The position numbers and the translations under genes are program-made. Source: Taxawa tesnikishii (nom. ined.) (taxonomy: Eukaryota; Ascomycota; Dothideomycetes; Dothideales). From it: 64,000 nucleotides of DNA. The DNA lies in the NCBI GenBank assembly GCA_030247885.1, contig JAPDRO010000023.1:124001-188000 (forward strand), written 5' to 3'. The notes under the pieces are model-generated. The model saw only the letters and a list, made by a program, of their open reading frames with translations, was not told where the DNA came from and did not search any database. This document shows positions 13,001 to 24,289 of the stretch, in pieces. How positions within the stretch are numbered: position 1 is the first letter of the stretch; every line of letters starts with the position of its first letter.

Positions 13001-13343
13001 AGGATGAGCCGGACGGGGGGACTGGGGCGAGACGCCCGCTGCCGACCCCACCTCGCCATCCGGGGACTCGATTGAGCGGGGAGAGGGGAGGGGAGGAGAG
13101 GAGGATTGGGATGTGGAGAAGGCGGCGGCGAAGAGGGACGTGCAGGTCATGTTTACGGTGCCGAAGACGCGGCTGAGGGTCGTGAATGCGGATGTGGAGA
13201 AGGCGAGCCTGAGGAGCGTGAGTGATGGGGGTAGGAGCTTGGATATGTCTGGCGGCTTAGGCGTGGAGAGAAAGGAGAGCTTGAGGGAGAATGGGGTCGA
13301 GGAAAGAGATATGATCCAGATCAGAGAGGAGAAGGACAAGTGA
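10065..13343 (+). CDS. Kelch/galactose-oxidase-like single-pass membrane protein
   Basis: Large type I membrane protein with an extracellular beta-propeller. A signal peptide (LSLLALFAARIAAGFP) is followed by about 400 residues with kelch-type Gly-Gly turns such as NFVLLGGHTQTAF, SIIVVGGWVGDV and VVMIMGGYTISS. One transmembrane helix (LTLGFVIVVCLLLFYFWY, near residue 455) leads into a long Ser/Pro-rich cytoplasmic tail containing SEAERKLKALEGVFGDD and, at the end, VQVMFTVPKTRLRVVNA. Three one-base breaks lie in the tail: CCCC 12472-12475, where KSP should continue FYYNSRARS; GGG 12738-12740, before GWMGSLRRALNG; and the G-rich stretch 13078-13095, before EEDWDVEKAAAKRD. With these allowed for, the product is about 1093 aa with no intron. 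Fungal relatives exist, but I know of no defined function. Confidence 0.82.
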
Positions 13344-14584
13344 GGAGGGTGTGGTTTTATGTTTTCTCTCTTCGAAACGGCCTTTTCTGGTGGGACCGAG
13401 AAAGAAATTTTTGGCGTTCTTCTTGGGCGACTTGGGGAAATGGGTATATTGAAGTACGCAGGGATTCCTCTCTTGTTTGGTCTCCTGGAAGCGCTGTGGT
13501 GCTTGGAGGAGGACAAAGGGGGTTCCTGCCGCGCGTGGCTGTTCATATGGGGAAGTTACGTAGATAGCAGTTAGTGCCGGCCAGGTACATGATGTATGAT
13601 CTCTCCCTACTATTGCTGCACCACTTGGAGCCACCCAACCTTCCTTGATCCGGTACATTGTCAATCACATCGTGATCACTCACGTTGCCCTCGTGCTGAT
13701 GCAAACGGAGCAACACGCTCTCCACTCGGGAACAGAAGGATCGGTCACCCGCTGATCCGCCAGATCACGGCCGGCAGCAGTCGGCGTCTTCTCTGAGGAT
13801 CAGCTCGCGACCAATGCTGACAACAAACAGGGCCGAATCTGGCTGCCGGTCGAGGTCGCGGACCCGCAGGACCGCAACGACCTGAGCTGCACATTTGCTC
13901 TTAGCCAACGTACCCGGATGATATGGCGGAGAAGTTACACGTTTTGGCTGGAAGAGGCGGCGGTGAAATATAGCGAGTATCAACCAGCGGAGACGACAAC
14001 GTCGGAGCGGTGAGCAGTGCAATAGAAGTAATGCAGCGGCTAGAATCCCCTTTTCAAGGTCATAGCCGACGAGACGGAGCTCTGGCGGGAATCGACCGCT
14101 GTAAACCCCACCCCTAACCCCCTCCTTTTGAGGCAATGGCCGGTGTGTGTCCTCTTCGATGACAAGCCCGTGGCTGGTTGCTGTCAATGGGGACCACGTG
14201 GTTGCCCGGTTTCACAGGAAGCCGCTTTCGCGATGTATTGTGCAACCATCAAGCGGATCTGTCCTTGATGGACCTCGCCCGCGTCCACTGTTTCGAAGAG
14301 GTGTGTGCAGAGAAGCGATCTCAGAGCTTAGAGGGAAGAAGCGAAGCTGACACGGATTCGTGGAAACGCCAACCAGCCAGGTAGGTAGGTAGGTAGGTAG
14401 GTCTACAGCGACGGTGATTCGATGATCTTGCAACGAACGAAGAATACTCTCGAAAGTTATTGTCCGCGTCTACAATGTTGCAGATATTGTACATGGCTCA
14501 TACTACTATACAAAGCTATGGTACAGAATTATCCGACACCAGGTATCATGAAAAAGATGTCCCAAACACCAATCGTGAGAGGCA
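13344..14584. other. Intergenic region with an AGGT microsatellite
   Basis: Space between two converging genes. It contains a (GTAG)n tract at about 14380-14402. Short frames at 13765-14187 and 14147-14350 show nothing recognisable. No gene is called. Confidence 0.6.
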
Positions 14585-16540
14585 TCAACCAGCCTCAACA
14601 TTCAAGCAGTCACACTCAGAGGTAGGATTCATCTCCCACTCAAGCAACATATGAGCGACCGCGGCCATGGCCCGGTCTCGCCTCGGGCACGTAATCGGTG
14701 TCAGAGACATCGGTGATACCATGCTGCTCAGTCGCGGGCGGGACCCCTCAGCCCTCTGCTCACTCTCCATGCCCGCCGCGTCCGCCTTTTTGATACCTCT
14801 ACCACCGGGCGTGAGGTTCAATGCGTCCGTGTTCGGGAGCTCATCATCCTCGGGCGCGACCCACTTGGAGCTCTGCCAGGGCTTGACTTCGTAAATGTAC
14901 ATGGTATCGATCTCCTCGAGGGTGCGACCCTGACTCTCACAGACGAAGAAGTAGACGACGGCGGCGCCGGCGAAACAGCAGGCCGCGAAGACGTAGCCGT
15001 AACGGTAGTCGATGCTGGCCGTAATGTAGGGCGTGAAGAAGGAGATGAGAAAGTTCCAGAGCCAGTTGCTGGCGGTTGCCAGGCCCATAGCCTTGGCGCG
15101 GTAGCGGGAGGGGTAGATCTCACCGACGATAACCCAGACTGCGACACATTAGCGGATTGACGGGGGAATCGGATATGGTTGGGATGGTACGAACCCATGC
15201 AGCCCCAGCTTGCTGCGTAGCCGAGAATGAACAAGCAGGCGAAGACGATCATGGCCGATCCCGCACCGGGCGTGTTTGTCGGGGTCACACGATCGAGCGA
15301 GAAGTGACCGATGGAAGCGAACACCATGAAGCAGCAGAACATCCACAGACCGCCGATGATCATGGTCTTCCTGCGACCAAAGTTTTCCACAAAGTAGATT
15401 CCGAGGAAGGTGGAGCCGAAGTTCACGCCACCCAAAATCATGGACGTGACGAAGCTGTTGCTTAGACCGGTGGCGGTGAAAATGGTTGTTCCGTAGTAGA
15501 AGAAGTAGTTGGCGCCGGTGAGCTGCTGCAGAGCTTGCAGTGCGACACCGAGAAGGGTTCGGTACATCATTCTTGGACCGGTGAAGACTTCGTGCCAGGG
15601 GTGCTTTCCGCCACCGGCGTTCTCAGCGTCGAGTTTGGCCTTGATCTCGCGCATCTCACGAGCGACTTCCCAGTGGGTTTCCGGCACGCCGTACGTCTTC
15701 GCGATGGTGGTCCTCGCTCTGTCGATCTTGCCGTGGCGGTAATCCCAACGAGGACTCTCGCGCAGGAAGCAGATGCCGACCGCCATGATGATCGGGAAGA
15801 TGAAACCCACGCCCATAGGGATCCTCCAGGAGTTGGCCGAGCCGTCGGCTTCAGTACCATAGTTGATGCAGTACGCGAGAAAAATGCCGAGGGTAATGAA
15901 CAGCTGATAGCAACTGATCAACGAGCCACGGACTTGCCTTGGAGCGGTCTCGGACTGGTACATTGGCGTGAGGACGGAGAGACCACCGACTCCAAGACCT
16001 GCGACCCATCTGCCGAGTGCGATCTGGTACCACGTGGTTGTGGTGGTGATTTGCACAATGACACCGACGCAGAAGATGATGCACCAGAAGACGATCGAGG
16101 CTCGGCGTCCGAAACGGTCCGCGATGGGTGCACCTACAATGGCTCCCAGGAGCGTTCCTATCGAAAGCAGGCCGACGATGGTACCTGAGCGCCCGTTTGA
16201 GAATGCTGGTTTGCCAGTCTCGGGGTCGGTCGAGTCTGCGAAACGCGCCAGGAAGTCTGGCATTTCCAAAACCCGGAGATTTGACCCTACAGGATGGGTC
16301 AGTCTGTGGGCGCAAACGCACAACAGACAACGACGGTGGACTTACAGTGTCGTAACCGAAGATGAGACCGCCAAGCGACACGATGAGGACCATAGCAAGG
16401 ACCCGAAGGGAATAGATCTTGACGGGCGACTCATCGTGCTTCTCGATATCCTTCTCCGTCCCAGGCGATGGAGGTGCGTCCTTGATAGCACCGCCCTCTG
16501 CAGCTTCGCGCTTTCTTTCAAGCCGTGATAGTATACCCAT
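14585..16540 (-). CDS. MFS sugar-porter family transporter
   Basis: Plasma-membrane hexose-type transporter with 12 predicted helices. Family marks are GGLIFGYDT at the end of exon 1, then GQISGF and LEMPDFLARF, the ADRFGRRAS loop, FLRESPRWDYRHGK, LQALQQLTGANYFFYYGTT, VENFGRRK, the VIVGEIYPSRYRAK region across the last splice site, and VCESQGRTLEEIDTMY. Exons are 16346-16540, 15195-16286 and 14585-15138. A single base is missing in the A-run at 16268-16271 (T-run on the coding strand), between GQISGF and LEMPDF. With it the protein is about 613 aa. The C-terminal tail after the last helix is long. The substrate is probably a monosaccharide but is not determined. Confidence 0.9.
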
Positions 16541-17568
16541 GATTTCAGCAGGCCTTGGCGGAGAATGCTGAAGGAGGAGGGGTGATGGAACCAGGCGGGG
16601 GTTCTATATATCTAAGCCAGCGGGCATGGCGGATGTCTCAGTGGCATAGACGAGGACTGAGGTCATGTTCCGTGACATATCCGATGTGCGACTGCCTGTC
16701 CAATGCGCACGCTGCACCGAGAGCAGAGTCGGGGTGGATGTGACCACTTACGTCATGTACTTAGCGTTGTTCCATGGCAGAAGACGACGTTGGAGCAAGA
16801 AGAATAAAGTAGACACATCCGAGCGCTATGCTTAATGCCTGCTCGCAGCCTCTCATTCGTCCGCTCACACGCCAAGGATCTGCGGCACACCTACGGCCGG
16901 TGAGCAGCCGGTGAGCCCTGACGCCGAGCAGCCACCGATTGCATGCATCGGGAAACAAACGTCATGCCGGGTGTTCGGTGCTCGTCTTCCTCCCTCACAA
17001 ATTCCAAAGTCAAGACGCGTGATTATCAAGCATACAGCGAGCGAACAAGCGAGCAGAGCGAGAGACAAAAACTCTGCAAACCCTCTGATGGACCGCATCG
17101 TTCTCGGTGGAGACGCGGCATTTGTACCCGTGCCGATGGCCCCTTTGCAATGAGCTTCTGCTGCAATCTCGCACCGCCTGACTGTCACCTGTCCGCACGC
17201 GGTGGCCATGCGCCTCCACCGCCTCCACCGTCTCCACCCCTTCTTCATCCTGCCGCGGAGCCAGAGGGTATGACGGCAGCAGAGTGTGAGAACAACCCTA
17301 CCGGCCGAAGAGTTCCAGCTCCCCCGAAATGGCTCGTCAGGTAACATTGGCTGAAAGGAAGGGATGTGGTTTAGCTATTCAAAATATATCCTTCGTGTGT
17401 GTGTTGTCTATACAGAACTTGGCCGGACTATCCTCTGCGGGATTCGACTCGACGAGAACAGGACTCGGCGCATGGAGGCAGAGCCTCGTGATCGTGCAGG
17501 TGCTCAGTCAGAACCATCATGTGCAAGGTCGAGCAGGATGCCGCTCGCTGAAATCTTATCGCACCCTC
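16541..17568. other. Intergenic region
   Basis: About 1 kb between the MFS gene's 5' end and the 3' end of the GNAT gene. It should hold the MFS promoter. Frames on either strand are short and uninformative. Confidence 0.6.
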
Positions 17569-18522
17569 TCAGCTCCCTGTAGTATATCCTGAATCACCAC
17601 CAAGACCCTCCCCGCCCAACTCCTTCCTCATAAACACGACATACCACTCAATCTCCTCCCCTCCAAGCTCTTGACATGAAACCTCACAGCCTCCTTGTAC
17701 TGCACATACCCCTCCGCTTATACCAAACACTATTGTCCCTCTTGGGCACCTGCAGGCCAAGCTTCGCCCAATGGCCCTGCTCCGCTCCGCCAGCCAGGTG
17801 TCGTGGGCTCATCGTGTGCACGGTAATGGCCTCACAGTTCGGGTTTCCATACGGTGATTGTTGCGCCATGGCTTCGCACTCGTCCATAGCGAACGCGCCC
17901 AAGCGTAACGCCTTGAACGCCGGTAGCACGAAGAGCGCCGTGAGCGTCAGCACGCGCCCGTCGCCCGACGCCAGACTCGTGTCTGGTTCCGTGCCATCTT
18001 CGCCCCTGTCCACTCGATCTAGCGAGACGTGGCCCACGGGTAACCGTTCCTCCTCCTCTTCCTGCTGCTGCTCCTCTTCTCCTTCCCCATGGCTAGTCCG
18101 TCTTCTAGCCCTTCTTATCCTGGGCAGTGTAGCCAAGTCCTCCAGCGAAGTCGTCGTCGTGGGAGCAGCCGTGTCCTCATCCGGTCGGCCAAAGCCATCA
18201 AGGGGTCGGCGAAGGTCGTTGATCCCCGCTCTTGACCCTCCTCCTCCTCCTCCTCCTCCTCCTTCGGGAGGTCTGTAATCCTTCGGCAAAGTCACCCAGA
18301 ACAGCGTCCGCTCGCCCTTGGCCATCTGTTCCCGCCATTGGGGGATCTTTTCCTTGTTCCAGCCGCAGATCTCTCGCTGCTTGTGCAGGATGTCGCGTTC
18401 GTGCTCGTCTTCAAGATTGATGGGGATCATGCGCGCGCCCGCTGGGGGTGCTTGCACCGGGGTGGTTCCAACCCTGCGGGCACTGCGGGTGGGTCGTGTG
18501 GCGCGCTCGTGAGGACGCTCAT
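17569..18522 (-). CDS. GNAT-fold N-acetyltransferase
   Basis: Predicted acetyl-CoA-dependent transferase of a fungal GNAT family. The start at 18522 gives MSVLTSAPHDPPAVPAG, followed by ARMIPINLEDEHERDILHKQ, REICGWNKEKIPQWREQM and LFWVTLPKDYRPP. The core strands are LPVGHVSLDRVD, LTALFVLPAFKALRLGAFAM (the acetyl-CoA loop region) and MDECEAMAQQSPYGNPNC, then NSVWYKRRG and YVQYKEAVRFHV. Low-complexity poly-Gly and poly-Glu/Gln insertions lie between the N-terminal part and the core. Three one-base breaks are inferred: CCC 18472-18474 (least sure), CCCC 17709-17712, between YKRRG and YVQYKEA, and CCCC 17658-17661, before EEIEWYVVFMRKEL. Allowing for them gives about 318 aa. The substrate is unknown. 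Confidence 0.78.
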
Positions 18523-19410
18523 GCTGTGAGTCTAGACGGGGTGTGGGAGAAAAAAGAAACAGACGTGCGGGTAATTTGAAACTTTGCTCCTTACCTTGAG
18601 GCGCAGAGGAGGTGGAGCCTTTCTTGTACGAGTTGGCAAAGAGATCATGACGGCCAACAGTACGGTGACCGGCCAAACACATATGACAACAACGGTGGCC
18701 CCGACTGGGAAGGTGTGGAGGGCACGGGGCGCGAGATCAGCGAGACCGCCGTCTGTTTTTGGCCACGCCGACGTTTTTCGCCTAAGCGGCAACATACGAC
18801 GAGGATACCTCAAGTCATGTACTGAATAACACCTGAAAGTAGTGGACGGTCGACTCCTTCCTTTGCACTTCGATTGATTTTAGCAAACTTGGCTTGACTG
18901 CCTTTCATCTTATTTAAGCTCTTCTGTTAAGTCGTTCGGTATTTGCTCAAATCCTTCTATATTGAAGACACGTTATGGATGTTGTAAGGTATTGCGTACA
19001 ACCGCGCTTCTGATAGAATATAAGGCGTCCACCTCTGCGCAAAGGAAATCGCGGTCCGAGGAGCTAAGAACGGGTGTAACAAAGTCTAACTGAACCGTGA
19101 ATGATCGTTAGTGACTTATATTCCAATCATTACATGGTATCTCATGCAACACGATTCTGCCCATCATCCCCTTCTATCCGTTTAGCAAGCACATGAGCAA
19201 GTTCGCGAGGTCCATCAGTCCCTCTATTCCGCATGACGGGCAAGTGCAGAAGGCACGGTCCCTCGTCCGCATCGGCATACATATGAGCATCGCCATCACT
19301 CATAGCAGAGATGCCCAGGTCGTAGCTTCGATGAACACACCCGCCATAACTCAACCCCAGCAGCCAACGACGGTCACGAAGGTGAACCCCGCATGCGCGG
19401 TTCAGGGATT
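18523..19410. other. Intergenic region
   Basis: Just under 0.9 kb between two minus-strand genes. It is more AT-rich in 18840-19140. It probably holds the GNAT promoter and the 3' flank of RQC1. Nothing else is supportable. Confidence 0.55.
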
Positions 19411-21471
19411 CTAATCCTCACGACCGGCATGTTCTCCCTCGTGACCGGCATGCTCCCCAGCCGGCCGCTCCGCCTCTTCCAGATCAACAGCACCCATCAA
19501 GCGCTGCTGCAATTCCATCATCCTCTGCGTCCGCTGCACAATCTCCTCTTCACTGATCCCGCTATCAGCGATCCTGCGCTCAATCTCTTCCTCATTCATC
19601 TGCGGCTGGTCATTCGTCTCACCAGTGGGATTAAACCAGGGAAATAGGTTCGAGAAGAAGCCGTACAAGCCTTGCAGTTCACGCAAGTTCTCCGCAGGAG
19701 TGCCCAGGCGCTGCTGGTTCCGCGCTATCGACTGACGTGTGGATGGGGTGTAGGAAACCAGATTGTCCTCCGGCAGGAGCGGATCCGACGATGATGAGAC
19801 TTTGTTGGTGAGGGAACGGGGAAGGAGGGCTATCAAGGCCGGGGTGTCTGTGAGGAAAACGTGTCTCGCTTCATCCGCACTGATGGGCGTATCAACGACG
19901 GAAGGCTCCACAAGGTCGCTGCTGACGGCCGAGCTGATCTCGGTAAGGAGCGAACTGGCTTCTGGCGTGTTCCACACGTCCTTTGCGCGCGTGGCGTACA
20001 ACTCTGTAAACAGCTTCTCGTGATCCGTGCGCGGTTGCTTGCCCCAGACGCCAGGCGGAGGGTCGAGGTTGAGTTCTTGAAACAGGCGTGACACGACCCA
20101 AGGGTGCCGACTCACAGCCGTGTAGAGCGCTTGTTTGCCCTTGCCCGCTTGTCCCGACTGCACAAGGGCGAGACCGCGGGAGAGCTGGATGTTGGGCAGG
20201 CCTTTCCATTTGGTCGCAAAGGCAGCGCTGCTGGAAAGATCGAGGAATCCTTGTGGCTGGCGCGCCCGTAGCGCGTACTGGTCAATCACCAGGCCGATGC
20301 AGTAAGGATCGGTTTCTGGATCCAGGCTCAGCAGGAGCTTGGCCCATTCGTAGACTGTTCGCCAGGTCGCGCGCATGCCCAAGTTGCTGATGTATCTGTA
20401 TGCCGCGAGCCAGAACTCGCGGTTTTCCGGGCGCCGGAAGTCCAATCTAGCTTTGCCTTGCGAGAGGTTTGTGGCGAATGTCGAATGGACTGCCCGGCCG
20501 AAGGAGAAGAGTGCCCGCTCAAGAAGGTCGCCAGATGTTGCGTGGTCACGCTCCTGCTTGGCAATCTCGGAAACTTGCAACAGTGTAGATATGTGGTACG
20601 GGTTGAACTGAAGCAGTTGGATCATCCGATTCGGGTCCATAGAAGCGACGCATACTTCGAACTGCCCTTGCACGTCCTGGTATGCGCGGTTGTGCACGAA
20701 GCGGTACTCCACAGTCCCATCTGGTCGCTTTTCCACAATCTCCATGCCCAAGCCACCTGCTGTAGCAACCGGCCATTCTTCTTTGCCCTGTATGAAGATG
20801 TTGCGGCGCAGTCCCAGCAGGCCTAACCCACTGCCTCTACCGCCCGGGGCGCCTTGCCTTCTCCCAAGTGCTGCAGCCAGGCCGACCTGCTGTCCACCTC
20901 TATTCCGCCTTCTGCCGCCGGCGTTCTGTTCCTCGTTGTGTTCTGACTCCAGCGCAGCACGGCCAAACAACCGACGCATCTCGTTCGCTGCATGCAGGTG
21001 CTGTGAATCGACGGACAGTAGGCGGCACGCCTCGGCAGTACCAGAATCATGGATCTCCTGTTCCGTACCTCCGGCGTCCTGTTTTGAGCTCGCCGATAGT
21101 GACTTGAGCGCCAGATCTATCTCATCGACAGAACTGTCCGTGGTTGCTGTTGGCGTGTCCGTAGCAGACTTCCCGCCCTTGCCCTTCCTCTTCTTCTTCT
21201 TTTTCCGTTTTGCAGAGGACTTGGTTGCTGTGGCTTTCTCCTCGGGTTCTGAAGTATCTGGATGCTCTTCGTGCGCTTCGGCGGCAGAACCCTCGTCTTC
21301 GTCCTCGGCTTCAGGTTCTTCTTGATCTAACATGGCAAAGACGCTTTGCTTGGCTGCTGGGGCTGGGGCTGGTGCAGGCTCCTCATCCTCCTCTTCCTGC
21401 TCTTGATGCAGTTTGCGTAGTTGCTCCTCCTCCCGCTCACGCTGGAGCTTGCGCAACGCTCTGGCGGACAT
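19411..21471 (-). CDS. RQC1: Ribosome quality control protein Rqc1 (TCF25/Nulp1 family)
   Basis: Subunit of the complex that clears stalled nascent chains from 60S ribosomes, working with Ltn1, Rqc2 and Cdc48 (family role). The start at 21471 gives MSARALRKLQREREEEQ, the family N-terminus; the open frame upstream to 21564 lacks an ATG. An acidic stretch and a very basic stretch (KRKKKKKRKGKGGK) precede the TCF25 domain, with LRRNIFIQGKEEWPVATAGG, YRFVHNRAYQDVQGQFEVC, LLQFNPYHISTLLQVSE and LLLSLDPETDPYC. The gene is a single exon of 687 aa with no frame break. It diverges from the PP2C gene across 556 bp. Confidence 0.95.
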   Translation of the reverse strand: MSARALRKLQREREEEQLRKLHQEQEEEDEEPAPAPAPAAKQSVFAMLDQEEPEAEDEDEGSAAEAHEEHPDTSEPEEKATATKSSAKRKKKKKRKGKGGKSATDTPTATTDSSVDEIDLALKSLSASSKQDAGGTEQEIHDSGTAEACRLLSVDSQHLHAANEMRRLFGRAALESEHNEEQNAGGRRRNRGGQQVGLAAALGRRQGAPGGRGSGLGLLGLRRNIFIQGKEEWPVATAGGLGMEIVEKRPDGTVEYRFVHNRAYQDVQGQFEVCVASMDPNRMIQLLQFNPYHISTLLQVSEIAKQERDHATSGDLLERALFSFGRAVHSTFATNLSQGKARLDFRRPENREFWLAAYRYISNLGMRATWRTVYEWAKLLLSLDPETDPYCIGLVIDQYALRARQPQGFLDLSSSAAFATKWKGLPNIQLSRGLALVQSGQAGKGKQALYTAVSRHPWVVSRLFQELNLDPPPGVWGKQPRTDHEKLFTELYATRAKDVWNTPEASSLLTEISSAVSSDLVEPSVVDTPISADEARHVFLTDTPALIALLPRSLTNKVSSSSDPLLPEDNLVSYTPSTRQSIARNQQRLGTPAENLRELQGLYGFFSNLFPWFNPTGETNDQPQMNEEEIERRIADSGISEEEIVQRTQRMMELQQRLMGAVDLEEAERPAGEHAGHEGEHAGRED

Positions 21472-22027
21472 GGCGACCTTCTGACCGTATGGTATAAGAG
21501 TGCCGCCACAAGAGGAGAGGGAATTGGCGTTCCAGTTGCTGAGTTGCAGTGCTGGTCCTATCAAGTGCGCTGTTGGACTAGATGAAGTACAGCAGGCGCT
21601 TTTCTGTTAGTATATAGTCTACAAAAGGTAAAGAAAGAGTAACAGCGGGGCAGGTCGCATTCACTTTTCTGCCACTTTTCTGTCACTGCAGCACAGCACA
21701 GCACAGGGCGATGAGATCATCTTCAACAGGGACCGATGGATTGGATTCCGGGAAAGACCGATGGCAGTCGCCCGCGATCACGAGCTGCAAGACGCCAGCG
21801 CCGCGCCTTGCTTCTTTTCGTCGTATACTCCGGTAATACTAAAACAGTAATACTAGAACAGTAATACTAAACCAGTAATACTGTAGGTTGAGCAGGGCAC
21901 ACGACTCGAACATCACTCGCCATCAACGCTTCCAAACACATCTGATCCCCAATCGCTGAAAGAACAGACCGTGTTTCGCCGCTTCTTTGCAGCCGCCCCC
22001 TCCATCAACACCCTCCCCTCCCTCCCG
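21472..22027. promoter_or_regulatory. Divergent promoter, RQC1 / PTC5-like
   Basis: Short bidirectional promoter between RQC1 and the mitochondrial phosphatase. It contains a CAGCA-type tract near 21687-21706 and a regular 14-bp tandem array at 21833-21884 (listed separately). Confidence 0.6.
21833..21884. repeat. 14-bp tandem repeat array in promoter
   Basis: The octamer GTAATACT recurs at 21833, 21847, 21861 and 21875, exactly every 14 bp. The spacers are AAAACA, AGAACA and AAACCA. The even spacing, the core kept identical and the location in a divergent promoter suggest either a small satellite or a set of protein-binding sites. Binding is inferred, not seen. Confidence 0.85.
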
Positions 22028-23928
22028 ATGCGTCGGGCAGTGGTACAGAACCTCCGTACCCTTCGTCGTCCCTCGCCCCGTAAAGCCCTCAAACTCCGGA
22101 ACGCGAGCCATGCCGTAGGCCAGCGGTCTGCATCCTCCCGGAGCACTCAGCCGACGTCGTCTATGCGCTTCCGCCGCGTCTCTGCAGCAGTGGGTGTCGC
22201 TGCTGTCGCCGGCGGAGTTTTCTACGCCTACCGTACCAACAACAATGCCGGCCTAGCCCCGCAGCAGACCAGATACGCATCCAGCGCGCAATCCGCTTCA
22301 CCCACCGGGCCGCCATCCGACGACGTTTCCGACGCGGTGAGGAAGGCATTGGTCATCGAACCGACCGCGCTGTATACCGCCGTCCTGCCGAGCGATCAGC
22401 CAATATCCAAGGACACCGACGACTACGGACGGAAGATCGTGGAGATGATGACGCCGGATCAGGTCACGCAGAAGCTGAGGACGAACGAGGAGTCATACTT
22501 GGTTGGAAGGGGCAGGGGAGTCGTCCGATACGATGTCGTTCAATTGCCCAGCAACAACCCTATCGAGGACGACCATGCCGAGAAGATCATAGACGTACCC
22601 CAGACAGTCGCTGCGACCGAGAACGGGGCGAACAGCACCGATTGGATGTTCTGGGGCGTCTTCGACGGGCACTCGTACGTTGGGAGCGCAACCATTGGTT
22701 TCGGGGCTTGCTGCTAATGCCCTCACAGTGGATGGACTACTTCTGCCAAACTTCGTCAAGCTCTCATCTCCTTCGTCGCGCGCGAGCTGAACGACACGTA
22801 CGCCTCCGCTCTCAAGAACCCTTCTGTCAACCTTCCAACCTCGGAATCCGTGGATACAGCGATAAAGAAGGGCTTCTTGCGCCTGGACAAGGAGATCACC
22901 GAGGACTCTGTGCAGAAAGTCCTGAAGGCGCAATCCAAGCCTCTCGCAGCCGAGCTTCTGGCGCCTGCTCTCTCAGGCTCATGCGCGCTCCTCTCCTTCT
23001 ACGACAGCCGCTCCAAGGAACTTCGAGTAGCATGCACTGGCGACTCTCGAGCCGTCTTAGGCCGACGTAACGCCAACGGCAAATGGACCGCAACAGCACT
23101 CAGTGTCGATCAAACGGGCGGCAACGCAGCGGAAGAGGCGCGCATGCGTGCAGAGCACCCAAACGAGCCGTACGTGATTGCTAACGGCCGCGTGCTCGGC
23201 GGTCTAGAGCCGACACGCGCATTCGGAGACGCGGTGTACAAGTGGACGAAGGAGACGCAGGATCTGCTCAAGCGCACCTACTTCACCAGGACGCCGAGCA
23301 GACACCTCAAGACACCGCCCTATGTGACGGCCGAGCCCGTCGTCACCACGACAAAAGTGCAACCGGAGAGCGGCGACTTCGTCGTCATGGCCACCGACGG
23401 CCTATGGGAAATGCTCACGAACGAAGAAGTCGTGGGTCTAGTCGGACAGTGGTTGGAGACCGAAGCTCGTAACAAAGGCAGCTCGCCCCCTTCCTCCAAC
23501 AGCACATCTGACTCCTGGCTCAAATCCTGGTTCGGCAGCAGCCCCGGCAGCGGTAGCGCCAACACCCTACCCGTCGAGTCCTCCCCATCCTCCTCCTCCT
23601 CCTCCTCCTCCCCCAACGACTCCACCGATGCAGGGGCCAGCGCGCGCCGATCCGACAGCAGCAATGGGGCGTCAATGCGGCGAACGAGCGCTTCGTCGTC
23701 AAGGATCGCAACGCGGCTACGCACCTTGTGCGCAACGCGCTGGGCGGAAAGGATGAGGACATGGTGTCCGCGCTGCTCACTCTTCCGAGTCCGTACTCCA
23801 GACGCTACAGAGATGATCTGACGGTTGAGGTCATCTTCTTCGGCGAGGCAACCGGTGACGGGAAGGTGGAGTTGAACAAGGAAGCCAGTGCCAGTGCGAG
23901 CCTCGAGGGCGTCAAGGCAAAGTTGTAG
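22028..23928 (+). CDS. PTC5: Mitochondrial PP2C-type protein phosphatase (Ptc5-like)
   Basis: Mg/Mn-dependent phosphatase; the yeast relative Ptc5 reactivates pyruvate dehydrogenase in mitochondria. The start at 22028 opens an Arg/Ser-rich presequence (MRRAVVQNLRTLRRPSPRK), followed by a hydrophobic segment (VGVAAVAGGVFYAY). Catalytic motifs are FWGVFDGHSGWTTS (metal aspartate and glycine, split by the intron at 22675-22728), ACTGDSRAVLG and VMATDGLWEMLTNEEVV. Then come a poly-Ser insertion and RQQQWGVNAANERFVV, with THLVRNALGG and DDLTVEVIFFGE at the end. One base is missing in GGGG 23632-23635, between DAG and QRAPIRQQQW. Allowing for it gives about 615 aa. A PDP-like role is inferred from family similarity. 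Confidence 0.9.
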
Positions 23929-24289
23929 CGAAAGGCAAGACTTGAGCGTCAAAAGCATCTTGGCCGGAGTTTTTGGTTAAAGAGGGTGGGGTTCCCTGGA
24001 GCATCCGCACTGGGCTGAGACTGGGGCCAGTCTTTACACTTGCACGGCGTTGACAAGCTCTGTTGGCTGTAGCGTACCAAAGGCGTAGGATCGTTTGGGA
24101 TCACTCGCGTGTCCAAGTGCTTGGGGTCATTACCAACAATCTCAACAAGAATTTCTCTTTTCTTCATCTCGTCGGAAGCATCTAAATCACGCGTACCCTA
24201 AAAAAAGGCTGTTTGCCTTTCATAGCCATCCTTCAGGCCAACCCTTTATCTTTCTCTTTTGTTCTCGTAAGCGTGGGCAAGGAACCACG
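23929..24289. other. Convergent 3' intergenic region
   Basis: Space between the converging ends of the phosphatase and reductase genes. Nothing is recognised. Confidence 0.5.
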
